In this document: positions 43,774 through 53,426 of the stretch, one piece after another | Numbering within the stretch: position 1 is the stretch's first letter | Layout: each line of letters opens with the position of its first letter | From: Streptoalloteichus tenebrarius | Lineage (GTDB): Bacteria > Actinomycetota > Actinomycetes > Mycobacteriales > Pseudonocardiaceae | Assembly (NCBI RefSeq): GCF_024171885.1 | Contig: NZ_JAMTCP010000003.1 | Location: 204,629-268,628, forward strand | Direction of reading: 5' to 3' | DNA length: 64,000 nt | Notes under the pieces: model-generated | Told to the model about the DNA's origin: nothing | The model's database searches: none | The model's input: the letters and a program-made list of their open reading frames with translations, nothing else | Made by a program: the position numbers and the translations under genes

Positions 43774-44967
43774 TCACGGGCGGATGCCGGGGAGGTCGGG
43801 CAGGCGCAGCCCGACCACGCCCAGCGCGAGGTGCGCCCGCAACCGCCAGGACGCCGAGCCGAAGAGGGCGGCCATGGCGGCGACCGTGCCGGTCACGTCC
43901 TCCCGGTCGGAGAGGTAGGCCCTGCGGTGGTGCGGCCGGAGCCGGAAGAAGGTCTCGAAGAACACGGGCACGCCCGAGGGTGGCAGGCCGAGCAGCACCT
44001 CCAGCCCCCGGCGGCGCAGCGCGTGCACCGCGAGCGCCGAGGGCGGCCACACCACGCGCCGCGCGGCGGCCGCCGCCGCGGCCGGCCCCGAGGGCAACGC
44101 CTCCGCGACCGCCCGCGCCACCCTCGGCGCCAGCGCCAGCGCCGCCGCCAGGCTGTAGCCGGTCGCCGGGTGCACCAGGGCCGAGGCCGCGCCGAACGCC
44201 ACCACGCGACTGGCGCCCGGAGTCGGGAGATCCAACGGGAACCGCACGCGCTCCTCGGGCGCGTCGAGCTGGTCGATCTCGCGGCCCACGGCCGCGAACC
44301 GCGACCGCAGCCGGCGGCGCAGCACTCCGAGGGGGAGCCCGGGCCGGCGGGCCAACGAGGTCTCCTCGACCAGGACGCGGTCGCCCGGCATGGGCAGCGC
44401 GTACAGGAAGGTGGGGCCGTCGCCGGTCTGGTCCGGCGCCGGCCGCCAGTCCATGAACAACGCCTCGGCGTCGCCGAGCAGGGGCTCGGCCCACGCGCGG
44501 GGGACGGTGATCCCGACGGCGGTCTGCTCCGCCGCCGCTCCCCGCGACGGGCCGCTGCTGAGCGTCCGCGCGGCCCCGGTCGCGTCGACGACGACCGCCG
44601 CGACGAGGTGACGTCCGTCGGTCAGGTGCACGGTGCTGTCCGTGGCGGAGTGCAGCACGCGCCGCGCCCTGCCGGCGTGGACCGCGATGTCGGGGTGCCG
44701 GAGGTGGGCGCGCAGCCGCTCGTTGTCCAGCACCGCGTAGGGCGGGAGCGGATGGGGGTTGATCGCGACGGCGCGCGTGCGGTGCGCCGTGGCCGCGACC
44801 GCGTCGCCCGGGAGGTCGCGGGGCAGCTCGTCCCGCCAGGCGGCGTAGGTGGCACGCCACGGTCGGTCCGGGGCGGGATCGAGGAGGCCGGTCCGCAGGC
44901 CCGCGCGGGCACACGCGCCGGCGAGCGCGGTCCCTGCCGGGCCGGCGCCGATGACGAGCACGTCCAC
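43774..44967 (-). CDS. crtY: Lycopene beta-cyclase family protein
   Basis: 397 aa from GTG 44967. FAD motif VLVIGAGPAGTAL at the N-terminus; FLYALPMPGDRVLVEETSLARRP and HPATGYSLA are cyclase signatures. Converts lycopene ends to beta-rings in carotenoid synthesis. No crtE, crtB or crtI is present in the window, so it stands alone. The upstream 633 bp hold the promoter. Confidence 0.9.
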   Translation of the reverse strand: MDVLVIGAGPAGTALAGACARAGLRTGLLDPAPDRPWRATYAAWRDELPRDLPGDAVAATAHRTRAVAINPHPLPPYAVLDNERLRAHLRHPDIAVHAGRARRVLHSATDSTVHLTDGRHLVAAVVVDATGAARTLSSGPSRGAAAEQTAVGITVPRAWAEPLLGDAEALFMDWRPAPDQTGDGPTFLYALPMPGDRVLVEETSLARRPGLPLGVLRRRLRSRFAAVGREIDQLDAPEERVRFPLDLPTPGASRVVAFGAASALVHPATGYSLAAALALAPRVARAVAEALPSGPAAAAAAARRVVWPPSALAVHALRRRGLEVLLGLPPSGVPVFFETFFRLRPHHRRAYLSDREDVTGTVAAMAALFGSASWRLRAHLALGVVGLRLPDLPGIRP

Positions 44968-45600
44968 GGGGGCATCAGATCACGGGGACGTCCCGTCCGC
45001 CCGGGAAGGCCACCCGGGAAGGTCGCCGGGGAAGGTCGTCGGGGAAGGCTCGTCGGGGCGCGGCCACCGGGTTTTCCCGACGGTCGAACGGAATCCGCCA
45101 TGCGACGTCGGCGTCCTCCTGGTCCGCCGAACGAGGCCGCGTTCACCAAAACGGCGCGCCCCCACCCGTCGGTGTCGATGATCACGCTTCTGGTGGTGTT
45201 CCCGGCGCGTCGGATGACTTTTCCGGAATCTGTCTTCCGGAGTCGGCCGGCGCCCTCGCCCGTGAATTCTCCACACGACCGGATTTGGCGGTGGTTGCAA
45301 CAAAAACGAGACGCACATCGTATACGACACGCGAACGCCCCGTCGCTTCGCGCCGCAAGCGGTTCTCCCGTGTTCTCCCCGGCTTCTCCGGGTGTTCTCC
45401 GTGTTCTCCTCGGCCGCCGGCGCACATGACCTGGAGTCAGTGAAGCGGAGCAGGGGGAGTAATCAAACGATGATGGGACGTCTTTTCGGGACAGGAAGGC
45501 CCTGACGTGATCTTCCGGTCACCCCCGCCCTCCCGTCGGCGGTCACGGGGCGCACCAGCCCCGCGCCGCGATCCCCCGCTCGGCGGACTACCGTCGGGGC
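44968..45600. other. Divergent intergenic region between the cyclase and dGTPase genes
   Basis: 633 bp. ORFs here show no homology or ribosome site. A lower-GC segment near 45290-45330 (TTGCAACAAAAACGAG, CGTATACG palindrome) is the likeliest promoter region. Confidence 0.5.
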
Positions 45601-47175
45601 ATGCGCGATCACGGGGTCGATCCGAGGGCGGTGCGTCGCTCCACCGGGGAGCACCGCACTCCCGTGTCCGCCGACCTGGTGGCCAGCCCGTTCCGGGTCG
45701 ACCGCGACCGGGTGGCCAGCTCGCCGTTCTTCGCCCGACTGGGCGGTGTGACCCAGGTGGTCAGCCCGACCGGCTCCGGACTGCTCGTGCACAACCGGCT
45801 CACGCACAGCCTCAAGGTCGCCCAGGTCGCCAGGGCGATCGCCGAGCGGCTCACCGCCGACCCCGACACCGCGGTCCTCCTCCACCGACTGGGCGGGTGC
45901 CACCCGGACGTCGTGGAGGCCGCCGCGCTGGCCCACGACCTCGGTCACCCGCCGTTCGGCCACCTCGGCGAGCAGGTGCTGGACCGGCTGGCCCGGCACC
46001 GGTTCGGCCTGCCCGACGGGTTCGAGGGCAACGCGCAGTCCTTCCGCATCATCACCACCACCGACGTGCGCGGCCCCGCCGCCTCGGGCCTCGACCTCAC
46101 CACCGCGACCCGCGCGGCCACGCTCAAGTACCCGTGGACCAGGCTGTCGCACCCCCAGCCCCACCCCAGGGCGATGCCCGTCCCGCCCCGGGGCGCGGGC
46201 GAGCCGGCCGACATGCCCGGCACCGGCTCCGCGAAGTTCTCGGTGTACGTCACCGAACTGGATGATTTCGTCCAGAGCCGCGCCCCGTTCACCGGACGGA
46301 TCGACCCGTGGCAGCAGACGGTCGAGGCCGCGGTCATGGACATCGCCGACGACGTCGCCTACGCGATCCACGACCTGGAGGACTTCCACCGGGTCGGCGT
46401 CCTCCAGCACGCCACCGTCTCGGCCGAGCTGGCCGCGTGGCAGGCCGACGCGCTGGAGCTGGCGGGCGCGGACCGCGACGAGCTGGTCGCGCACTCCCGG
46501 CGGCCGGGCCGGTCCCTGGAGCTGCTGCGCCGCAGGCTGCACGTCAAGGACTCGTGGGTGGTCGACGACGACGCGTTCGCCGCCGCCGTGTCGACCGTGC
46601 GCAAGGAGCTGGTGGACGGCCTGCTCGCCGTGCCGTTCGACGGGTCGGTGGAGACCGAGCAGGCGGTGGCCGAGTTCTCCGCGCGCTGGACCGCCCGACT
46701 GTGTGACGGCGTCGCCGTGCTGGCCGAGCCCCACCCCCGGGCCGCGCACGTCGTGCTCACCACCGAGCACTGGCACGAGGTGCAGGTGCTGAAGTTCGTC
46801 CACCACCGCTTCGTGTTGGCCCGGCCCGACCTCGCGCTGCACCAGCGGGGCCAGGCGCGCCTGCTCACCGCGCTGGTGGAGGCGTTGGACCAGTGGCTCA
46901 CCGACCGGCACGAGGCGTCCCGGCTGCCCCGCCGCCTGCACGACCTGGTGGAACTGGCCGGCGCCGAGTACGCGAGCCTGGCCGCGACCAGCCCGGAGCT
47001 GCTGGTCGGCGCCACGGGGGAGGCGCCGAGGGGGCGCGACGCGGTGCGCGCGTTGGCCAGGGGCCGGGGCGTGGTGGACTTCGTCGCCTCGCTCACCGAC
47101 ACCCAGGCGGCGGCCATGATGGACGCGCTGTCCGGTCGCACCGGACAATTGTGGACGGACGCGTTCGTGCTCTGA
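45601..47175 (+). CDS. dgt: dGTPase (deoxyguanosine triphosphate triphosphohydrolase-like)
   Basis: 524 aa. HD-domain metal motif AALAHDLGHPPFGHLGE and GFEGNAQSFRI substrate loop; MDIADDVAYAIHDLEDF carries the third metal site. Controls dNTP pools. Longer than E. coli Dgt-like minimal forms but usual for actinobacteria. ATG 45601. Confidence 0.92.
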   Translation: MRDHGVDPRAVRRSTGEHRTPVSADLVASPFRVDRDRVASSPFFARLGGVTQVVSPTGSGLLVHNRLTHSLKVAQVARAIAERLTADPDTAVLLHRLGGCHPDVVEAAALAHDLGHPPFGHLGEQVLDRLARHRFGLPDGFEGNAQSFRIITTTDVRGPAASGLDLTTATRAATLKYPWTRLSHPQPHPRAMPVPPRGAGEPADMPGTGSAKFSVYVTELDDFVQSRAPFTGRIDPWQQTVEAAVMDIADDVAYAIHDLEDFHRVGVLQHATVSAELAAWQADALELAGADRDELVAHSRRPGRSLELLRRRLHVKDSWVVDDDAFAAAVSTVRKELVDGLLAVPFDGSVETEQAVAEFSARWTARLCDGVAVLAEPHPRAAHVVLTTEHWHEVQVLKFVHHRFVLARPDLALHQRGQARLLTALVEALDQWLTDRHEASRLPRRLHDLVELAGAEYASLAATSPELLVGATGEAPRGRDAVRALARGRGVVDFVASLTDTQAAAMMDALSGRTGQLWTDAFVL

Positions 47176-47341
47176 TCAGCCCACGAGGTGATCACCCGGA
47201 CAGGTGCTGCGGCCGTCCGCGGGGCGTCCCTAGGGTGGTTCGGCCGCCGACCGACCGACGAATCGGAGTCCACAATGGACAGCCGAGAGCGCGCGCGGGG
47301 CCGTGGCCGTCCCGCACCCGGTGGCCCATACGCTGTGCGGC

Positions 47342-47980
47342 GTGACCGCGATCGCCTCAGCCCTGGACCGCCCGTCCGCCCTCGACGGCGGGGGTGCCGG
47401 CGGGGGAGCGGGGGACGACGTGCGGCCGGCCGGTGAGACCGTTGACGCGTTGGCCGAGGTCGCGCAGTGCGTCCTCGGCGGCGACCCGGCGCGCACCGTC
47501 GACCTGGTCGACCTGCTCGACGGGCCGGTGGAGGCGCCCGTCGACGTCGTGCGCGCCGGCGACGACCTGCTGCCCCGGCTCGCCCACGAGGGCGCGCTCG
47601 GCGACACGTTGTGCCTGGCCAGGCGCGCCCTGCGGCCGGGAGGCCTGTTCGTGGCGGCCGTGCCGGAGCTGGACGGCCTGCGCCGGCTGCGCCCGACCGC
47701 GCCGCCGCCCCGCGTGCTCGGCCACGGCGAACGCCGACAGGTCACCGTGCAGCTCTGGGACTGGTCCGACGACGGCTCCTGCTACGGGCTGGAGGTCGTG
47801 CAGCTCGTCCGCCGCGCGGGCGCGTGGGAGATCGCGCGCACGGTCTCCACGCGCCACCGCGTCCTGACGCAGGAGGAGGTCGCCTCCGCGCTGGCCGACG
47901 CCGGGTTCGCCGCCGTGCAGCGGCTCGCGCCCGCCGAGAGCGGGCACCCCCTGCCCGTGTGGGTGGCGGTCGCGCCCTGA
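47342..47980 (+). CDS. SAM-methyltransferase-like protein, start uncertain
   Basis: 212 aa from GTG 47342 (47303 is another option). The second half (RALRPGGLFVAAVPELDGL, then RHRVLTQEEVASALADAGF) matches the last strands of class I methyltransferases, but motif I with its glycines is not found, so SAM binding is doubtful. Its stop touches the acVLRF1 start (TGATG), suggesting co-translation. Confidence 0.6.
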   Translation: MTAIASALDRPSALDGGGAGGGAGDDVRPAGETVDALAEVAQCVLGGDPARTVDLVDLLDGPVEAPVDVVRAGDDLLPRLAHEGALGDTLCLARRALRPGGLFVAAVPELDGLRRLRPTAPPPRVLGHGERRQVTVQLWDWSDDGSCYGLEVVQLVRRAGAWEIARTVSTRHRVLTQEEVASALADAGFAAVQRLAPAESGHPLPVWVAVAP

Positions 47981-48795
47981 TGAGCCGGGCCAGACAGGTC
48001 GCGGGCGGCGGCCGGGCGGTGGAGGTGTCGCCGGAGCGGCTGACCGGCTGGTTCGAGCGGTTCGCGGCGCGGCACGGCGGTGTCCGGGGCACGACGCTGA
48101 CCGCGAGCCGGGTCGAGGTGCGCGCCGAGGACGGAGCCCGCGCCGAGGTGGAGGTCCCCTTCGGCGGACTGGACCTCGGTGAGCCGGCCGTCGGTGGCTC
48201 GGACGTCGGAGGGCTGGGCGTCGGAGGGCTGGGCGCCAGTGGGCTGGGCACCGGTGGGCTGGGCACCGGTGGGCTGGGCACCGGTGGGCTGGGCGTCGGT
48301 GGGCTGGGCGTCGCGGCCGGCGAGCATGAGGGCCTGGTGGTCGCGCCGCTCGTCGCCCACCTACTGCGGCCAAGGCGGATCGGGTTGGTGCTGGTCAGGC
48401 TGGGTGGGTGCAGCGTCGGCGTCGCCGAGGGCGGGCGGGTGACGGTGTCGTCCACCGACCGGCGCCAAGTGCACGGCAGGAACAAGGCCGGTGGTTGGTC
48501 GCAGCAACGGTTCGCCCGGCGCAGGGAGGGGCAGGCCAGGGAGGCGCTGCGCGCTGCCGCCGACACCGCGGCGCGGGTGCTGCTCCCGGTGGCGGCCGAC
48601 CTCGACGCGGTGGTGCTCGGCGGCGACCGCGCCGCCCTGGCCGCGCTGCGGGAGGACCGCCGCCTCGGCGCGTTGTTCGCGCGCGCCGAGGAGCGGGTCC
48701 TCGACGTGCCCGAACCCCGGCGCTCCGTCCTCGACGAGGCCGCGGAGCGGGCGCGCTGCGTCGAGGTCGTCGTGTTCGAGTCAGCGACACCCTGA
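47981..48795 (+). CDS. acVLRF1-family peptidyl-tRNA hydrolase (ribosome rescue)
   Basis: 271 aa. The catalytic-loop signature KAGGWSQQRFARRRE lies near residue 170, followed by a helical C-terminus. acVLRF1 releases nascent chains from stalled 50S-peptidyl-tRNA complexes (family knowledge from Vms1/ANKZF1 relatives). The N-terminal part carries a glycine-rich insert of GVGGL/GTGGL repeats (about residues 77-112) coded by seven 15-bp units, which is not part of the usual fold. ATG overlaps the upstream stop. Confidence 0.85.
48211..48315 (+). repeat. Seven tandem 15-bp units inside the acVLRF1 gene
   Basis: GGGCTGGGCRYCGGT-type units begin at 48211, 48226, 48241, 48256, 48271, 48286 and 48301, keeping the frame and coding G-L-G-x-G repeats. 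Copy number is likely variable. Confidence 0.85.
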
Positions 48796-48838
48796 CACCG
48801 CACGATGGAGGGAAGAAATCACCTGCTCGTGCGCGAGG

Positions 48839-48866
48839 TTGTCCACAGGCCGCCCAGTTATCCACA
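48839..48866 (+). promoter_or_regulatory. Two DnaA boxes, 19-bp spacing
   Basis: TTGTCCACA (48839-48847) and TTATCCACA (48858-48866), both perfect DnaA-box forms in the same orientation, 19 bp apart, between the acVLRF1 stop and the convergent SDR stop. The second is extended into the palindrome ATCCACATGTGGAT. Confidence 0.55.
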
Positions 48867-48964
48867 TGTGGATCTTCGTGTCTCGCCCCGGCCTTCCTCT
48901 TGCCGATAGGCTGGTCACGGGGTGCCCCCCAGGGCGGGTGGGGGCTGTACCCGGGAAGGCGTGA

Positions 48965-49747
48965 TCAACCGAGGGTGCCGGTGGCCAGCAGCCCGCCGTC
49001 GACGCGGACGACCTCGCCGGTGATCCACGAGGCCGCGTCGGAGGCCAGGAAGGCCACCATCCGGGCCACGTCCTCCGGAGCGCCCAGCCGCTTCATCGGG
49101 TAGCCGGCGCTGGCCTCCTCCTCGCGCCCGGTGTAGAGGGCCTCGGCGAACCGCGTCTTCACCACCGCCGGCGCCACCGCGTTGACCCGCACCTTCGGGC
49201 CGAGCTGCCAGGCCAGCTCCTCGGTGAGGCGGATCAGCGCCGCCTTGCTCGCGCCGTAGGCGGCGATCACCCCGGAGGACCGCAGACCCGCCACCGACGC
49301 CACGTTGACCACCGCGCCGCCGTGCTCCGCCATCCACGCCTTCCACGCGAGCTGCACGAACCCCAACGCGCCCACCACGTTGACGTCGAAGATCTTGCGC
49401 ACCGCGTCGAGGTCGGCCTCCATCAGGAAGCCGTACACCGGGTTGATGCCCGTGTTGTTCACCAGCACGTCCAGCCGGCCGAACCGGTCGACCGTGCGCT
49501 CCACCGCCTCCGCGCGGTCCTCGGCCTTCCCGGCGTTGCCCGCCACCGCCAGCACGCGCTCCGCCCCGTCGGGGACGGTTCCGGCCAGTTCGTCGGCCGC
49601 TGCGCGCAGTTCGTCCGGTTTGCGTGCGGTGATCGTCACGCTGGCCCCCCTGAGGAGCAGCTCGGCGGCGATCGCGTGGCCTATCCCCCTGCTGGCCCCC
49701 GTGACCAGGGCGGTCCGGCCGGCGAAGTCCTGGGTGGGCTGCGTCAT
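48965..49747 (-). CDS. SDR-family oxidoreductase (FabG-like)
   Basis: 260 aa. TGASRGIGHAIA nucleotide motif, NNTGINP, Ser...Tyr-x3-Lys (AAYGASKAAL), and a C-terminal GEVVRVDGG. NADPH-dependent 3-ketoacyl reductase or related alcohol dehydrogenase; substrate not determined. Monocistronic. Confidence 0.92.
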   Translation of the reverse strand: MTQPTQDFAGRTALVTGASRGIGHAIAAELLLRGASVTITARKPDELRAAADELAGTVPDGAERVLAVAGNAGKAEDRAEAVERTVDRFGRLDVLVNNTGINPVYGFLMEADLDAVRKIFDVNVVGALGFVQLAWKAWMAEHGGAVVNVASVAGLRSSGVIAAYGASKAALIRLTEELAWQLGPKVRVNAVAPAVVKTRFAEALYTGREEEASAGYPMKRLGAPEDVARMVAFLASDAASWITGEVVRVDGGLLATGTLG

Positions 49748-49945
49748 GTCGGCACTCTAGAGCCGGTTACCGTTCGGTAGCCAGGGGTTGTGCGACCGGT
49801 GGCACACAAAACTCGTTGAACACCCTCCGTACACTGTCCGGTGGTGGTTCTGCTGTCGGACTAGGCCCGGGGCGAGCCCGCCGGTCACGGTCGGTGGGCG
49901 TCATACCGCTACCCGCCCGACGCCACGATCTCTCGGAGTCCTCTC

Positions 49946-51574
49946 TTGATCACTGTGACCGACCTCGAACTGCGGGCCGGCTCCCGGATCCTGCTGTCCG
50001 ACGCCACCCTGCGGGTCCAGCCCGGCGACCGGATCGGCCTGGTGGGCCGCAACGGCGCCGGCAAGACGACCACCCTGCGCGTCCTCGCCGGCGAGGGCCA
50101 GCCCTACGGCGGCGAGGTGCGCCGCTCCGGCGAGCTGGGCTACCTGCCGCAGGACCCGAGGGAGGGCGACCTCCACGTCACCGCCAAGGACCGGGTGCTG
50201 TCCGCCAGGGGCCTCGACGAGCTGCTGCGCGACATGGAGAAGACCCAGACGGCCATGGCCGAGCTGGTCGACGACCGGGAGCGGGAGGCCGCCGTCCGCC
50301 GCTACGGCCGGCTGGAGGAGCGGTTCGCCGCGCTGGGCGGGTACGCCGCCGAGAGCGAGGCGGCCAGGATCTGCGCGAACCTCGGGCTGCCCGACCGCGT
50401 GCTCGCCCAGGAGCTGGGCACTCTCTCCGGCGGTCAGCGCCGCCGGGTCGAGCTGGCGCGCATCCTGTTCGCCGCGGCCGAGGCGGGGGCCGGCGGCAAG
50501 TCCGGCACGACGTTGCTGCTGGACGAGCCGACCAACCACCTCGACGCCGACTCGATCGCCTGGCTGCGGGGCTTCCTCAAGGCCCACACCGGCGGCCTCG
50601 TCGTGATCAGCCACGACGTCGAGTTGCTCGACGCCGTCGTCAACAAGGTGTGGTTCCTGGACGCCACCCGGGGCGAGGTCGACGTCTACAACATGGGCTG
50701 GCAGCGCTACCTGGAGGCCCGCGCGGCCGACGAGAAGCGCCGCCGCCGCGAGCGGGCCAACGCCGAGAAGAAGGCCTCGGCGCTGATGGCCCAGGCCGAC
50801 AAGATGCGGGCCAAGGCGACCAAGGCCGTCGCCGCCCAGAACATGGCCAAGCGGGCCGAGAAGCTGCTCGCCGGCCTGGACGCCGAGCGGGTGGCCGACC
50901 GCGTCGCCAAGATCCGCTTCCCCGACCCGGCCCCGTGCGGGCGCACCCCGCTCACCGCCGAGGGCCTGGCCAAGAGCTACGGGTCGCTGGAGATCTTCAC
51001 CGGCGTGGACCTGGCCATCGACCGGGGCTCCCGCGTGGTCGTGCTCGGCCTCAACGGCGCCGGCAAGACCACCCTGCTGCGCCTGCTGGCCGGCATGGAG
51101 CAGCCCGACACCGGGCGCGTCGTGGCGGGACACGGCCTGCGCCTGGGCTACTACGCGCAGGAGCACGAGACGCTGGACCACGAGGCCAGCGTGTGGGCCA
51201 ACATCCGGCACGCCGCGCCGGACGCCCCGGAGCAGCAGCTCCGCAACCTGCTGGGCACGTTCCTGTTCACCGGCGAGCAGCTCGACCAGCCGGCCGGCAC
51301 GCTCTCCGGCGGCGAGAAGACCCGGTTGGCGCTGGCCGGCCTGGTCTCCAGCGCGGCGAACGTGCTGCTGCTGGACGAGCCGACCAACAACCTCGACCCG
51401 GCCAGCCGCGAGCAGGTGTTGGACGCCCTGCGGAGCTACCAGGGGGCCGTGGTGCTGGTGACCCACGACCCCGGTGCGGTCGAGGCGCTGGAACCGGAGC
51501 GGGTGATCCTGCTGCCGGACGGCACCGAGGACCACTGGTCCGCCGACTACCTCGAACTGGTCCAGTTGGCCTGA
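49946..51574 (+). CDS. ABC-F family ATPase
   Basis: 542 aa with two ABC domains and no membrane segments. Walker A GRNGAGKTT and GLNGAGKTT, signatures LSGGQRRRVELAR and LSGGEKTRLALA, and a charged linker of ~80 residues between. ABC-F proteins bind the ribosomal E site and modulate translation or give antibiotic protection. Starts at TTG 49946, as actinobacterial homologues begin MIT-x-TDLELRAG; a GGAG site precedes it. Confidence 0.93.
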   Translation: MITVTDLELRAGSRILLSDATLRVQPGDRIGLVGRNGAGKTTTLRVLAGEGQPYGGEVRRSGELGYLPQDPREGDLHVTAKDRVLSARGLDELLRDMEKTQTAMAELVDDREREAAVRRYGRLEERFAALGGYAAESEAARICANLGLPDRVLAQELGTLSGGQRRRVELARILFAAAEAGAGGKSGTTLLLDEPTNHLDADSIAWLRGFLKAHTGGLVVISHDVELLDAVVNKVWFLDATRGEVDVYNMGWQRYLEARAADEKRRRRERANAEKKASALMAQADKMRAKATKAVAAQNMAKRAEKLLAGLDAERVADRVAKIRFPDPAPCGRTPLTAEGLAKSYGSLEIFTGVDLAIDRGSRVVVLGLNGAGKTTLLRLLAGMEQPDTGRVVAGHGLRLGYYAQEHETLDHEASVWANIRHAAPDAPEQQLRNLLGTFLFTGEQLDQPAGTLSGGEKTRLALAGLVSSAANVLLLDEPTNNLDPASREQVLDALRSYQGAVVLVTHDPGAVEALEPERVILLPDGTEDHWSADYLELVQLA

Positions 51575-51802
51575 CCCGGCCACCCGATCGACGGGACGCG
51601 CCTGAACCGGTCGGTGCACGCGGTTCGCACATCCGGCTGCTGTTTTGTTGATCTTGTTGCCCCGATGATCGGCGCGCGGTAACACGATGACCACGCACCG
51701 ATGATTTTTCATGATCGCCTGGCGTTTACGGCTTTCGTGTTCGATCATTGCGGCGACAGGGGCCGCGAGTGTGGCCCGACCTGCTCGGAAGGAAGGCGGG
51801 AC

Positions 51803-52015
51803 ATGGTGGCTGACCTGAAGAAGGGCGCCCGCATTACCGGCGCCGCGCGGGACAAGCTGGCCGCTGACCTGAAGAAGAAGTACGAGAAGGGCGCGAGCAT
51901 CCGTTCGCTGGCGGAGTCCACCGGCCGGTCCTACGGGTTCGTGCACCGCGTGCTCACGGAGTCAGGGGTGCAGCTCCGCGGACGCGGTGGCGCCACCCGC
52001 ACCAAGAAGAAGTGA
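51803..52015 (+). CDS. Small helix-turn-helix protein (conserved copy)
   Basis: 70 aa, ATG 51803 with GGAAGGAAGG upstream. Same core as 12667-12882 (YEKGASIRSLAESTGRSYGFVHRVL, QLRGRGGA) and a Lys-rich end. Universally conserved in actinomycetes beside an ABC-F gene (family knowledge); probably a small DNA-binding regulator. The A/T-rich 51640-51750 upstream is a likely promoter. Confidence 0.85.
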   Translation: MVADLKKGARITGAARDKLAADLKKKYEKGASIRSLAESTGRSYGFVHRVLTESGVQLRGRGGATRTKKK

Positions 52016-52052
52016 ACAAGTAACCGTTTACGACATCGAATCGGAGACCGGC

Positions 52053-52898
52053 TTGCCGGGTTCGACAATCGAATCGGATCTGTTGGCCCGTGGTGGCGTC
52101 CGGCTGGACGTCGAGGGGGCCCGGGCGACCATCACGCTGGATCGCCAGGAGGTGCTCAACGCGCAGACCCCGCTGACGTGGGAGGCGCTGCGGGCGGTGG
52201 GGGAGGGGCTCGGCCCCGAGGTGCGCGTGGTGGTGGTCCGCGGGGCGGGCCGGTCGTTCTCGGCCGGCCTGGACCGTCGGTTGTTCACCCCGGAGGGCTT
52301 CGACGGCGTCCCTGGGCTGTTCGCCATGGCCGCCGAGCCGCGCGACCGGATCGAGGCGACGATCGCCGAGTTCCAGCAGGGCTTCGCGTGGCTGCGCGAC
52401 CCGGCGCGGGTGACCGTCGCCGCGGTGCACGGCCACGCGATCGGGGCGGGGTTCCAGCTCGCGCTCGCCTGTGACCTGCGCGTCCTGGCCGAGGACGCGC
52501 GGTTGCGCATGGCCGAGACCAGCCTGGGCATCGTGCCGGACCTGGGCGGCACCCTGCCCCTGGTGCGCTGCGTCGGGTACGCCAGGGCGGTGGAGATCTG
52601 CGTGACGGGACGCGAGGTCGACGCCGAGGAGGCGCTGCGGATCGGGTTGGCGAACCGGGTCGTCCCGGCCGACCAGCTCGACGAGGCGGTCGACGACCTC
52701 GTCGCGCGGTTGCTCCGGCCACCGGCCGGGGCCGTGCGGGAGACCGTCGCCCTGCTGGCGCACGCGGAGAGCCTCGCCGACGCCGGAGAGGACGCCACGG
52801 GCGCCGAAGGCGGTGCCCTGGAGCGGCAGAGGGCGGCGGAGAGGGCGGCCCAGGCCCGGCGACTGGCCGACCTGGCGGCGGCGGTCGCCCGAGGCTGA
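52053..52898 (+). CDS. Enoyl-CoA hydratase/isomerase family protein
   Basis: 281 aa from TTG 52053 (CGGAG upstream; TTG 52083 also possible). Crotonase oxyanion-hole pattern GAGRSFSAGLD and HGHAIGAGFQLALACD, then PDLGGTLPLVRCVG. The catalytic Glu positions of canonical hydratases are not both obvious, so the reaction may be hydration or isomerisation. Cytoplasmic. Confidence 0.85.
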   Translation: MPGSTIESDLLARGGVRLDVEGARATITLDRQEVLNAQTPLTWEALRAVGEGLGPEVRVVVVRGAGRSFSAGLDRRLFTPEGFDGVPGLFAMAAEPRDRIEATIAEFQQGFAWLRDPARVTVAAVHGHAIGAGFQLALACDLRVLAEDARLRMAETSLGIVPDLGGTLPLVRCVGYARAVEICVTGREVDAEEALRIGLANRVVPADQLDEAVDDLVARLLRPPAGAVRETVALLAHAESLADAGEDATGAEGGALERQRAAERAAQARRLADLAAAVARG

Positions 52899-53100
52899 GC
52901 CCGAGCCCGGGTTGAGGCCCGAGCCCGGGTTGGGCCTGGAGCCGGTGGGCGGCGTCGCCGGCTCCGCCGAGTTCCGCGCTGGGTCGATCCGGTCCGGGCG
53001 AACCACGGCGCTCGGCCGCGCGCCGCCACGGCGCTGGCCGTGCCCCGGCCAAGGGCGGGGCCGGGCAGGTCGGCGCAGATCGGTGCGGGACCGTGCGGGA

Positions 53101-53181
53101 CCGTGCGGGGCAGCGGTCGGCGCAGGGCCGTGCGGGGCAGCGGTCGGCGCAGGGCCGTGCGGGGCAGCGGTCGGCGCAGGG
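53101..53181. repeat. Three 27-bp tandem repeats in a GC-rich gene-free region
   Basis: CCGTGCGGGGCAGCGGTCGG-type units at 53101, 53128 and 53155. The rest of 52899-53426 is GC-rich with short duplications (GAGCCCGGGTTG) and no gene. Confidence 0.8.
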
Positions 53182-53426
53182 CCGGTCCCCGTCGCGCTCC
53201 GGTCCCCGCACGCCTTCCTCGTTGTTCCCCCAGTTGTTCCCCGCGCGATGTCGGTGCTCACCGGCATGATGGGCGCGCCCGACCAGCACCGCGGTCGACG
53301 TCCGTCGTTCCCGTGTGACCTGGTCGATGTTCACGCAGCGTGAACCAGGGAAGCGGCGCGCTGCCCGCCGCGTTGTCCGTGCCACGGGACGTGTGCTCGG
53401 GGCGGGCGCGAGGAGGACTGGACAAC

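Noticed and set aside
45463-47148. 561-codon minus-strand frame
   Set aside because: Antisense of the dGTPase gene with typical shadow composition.
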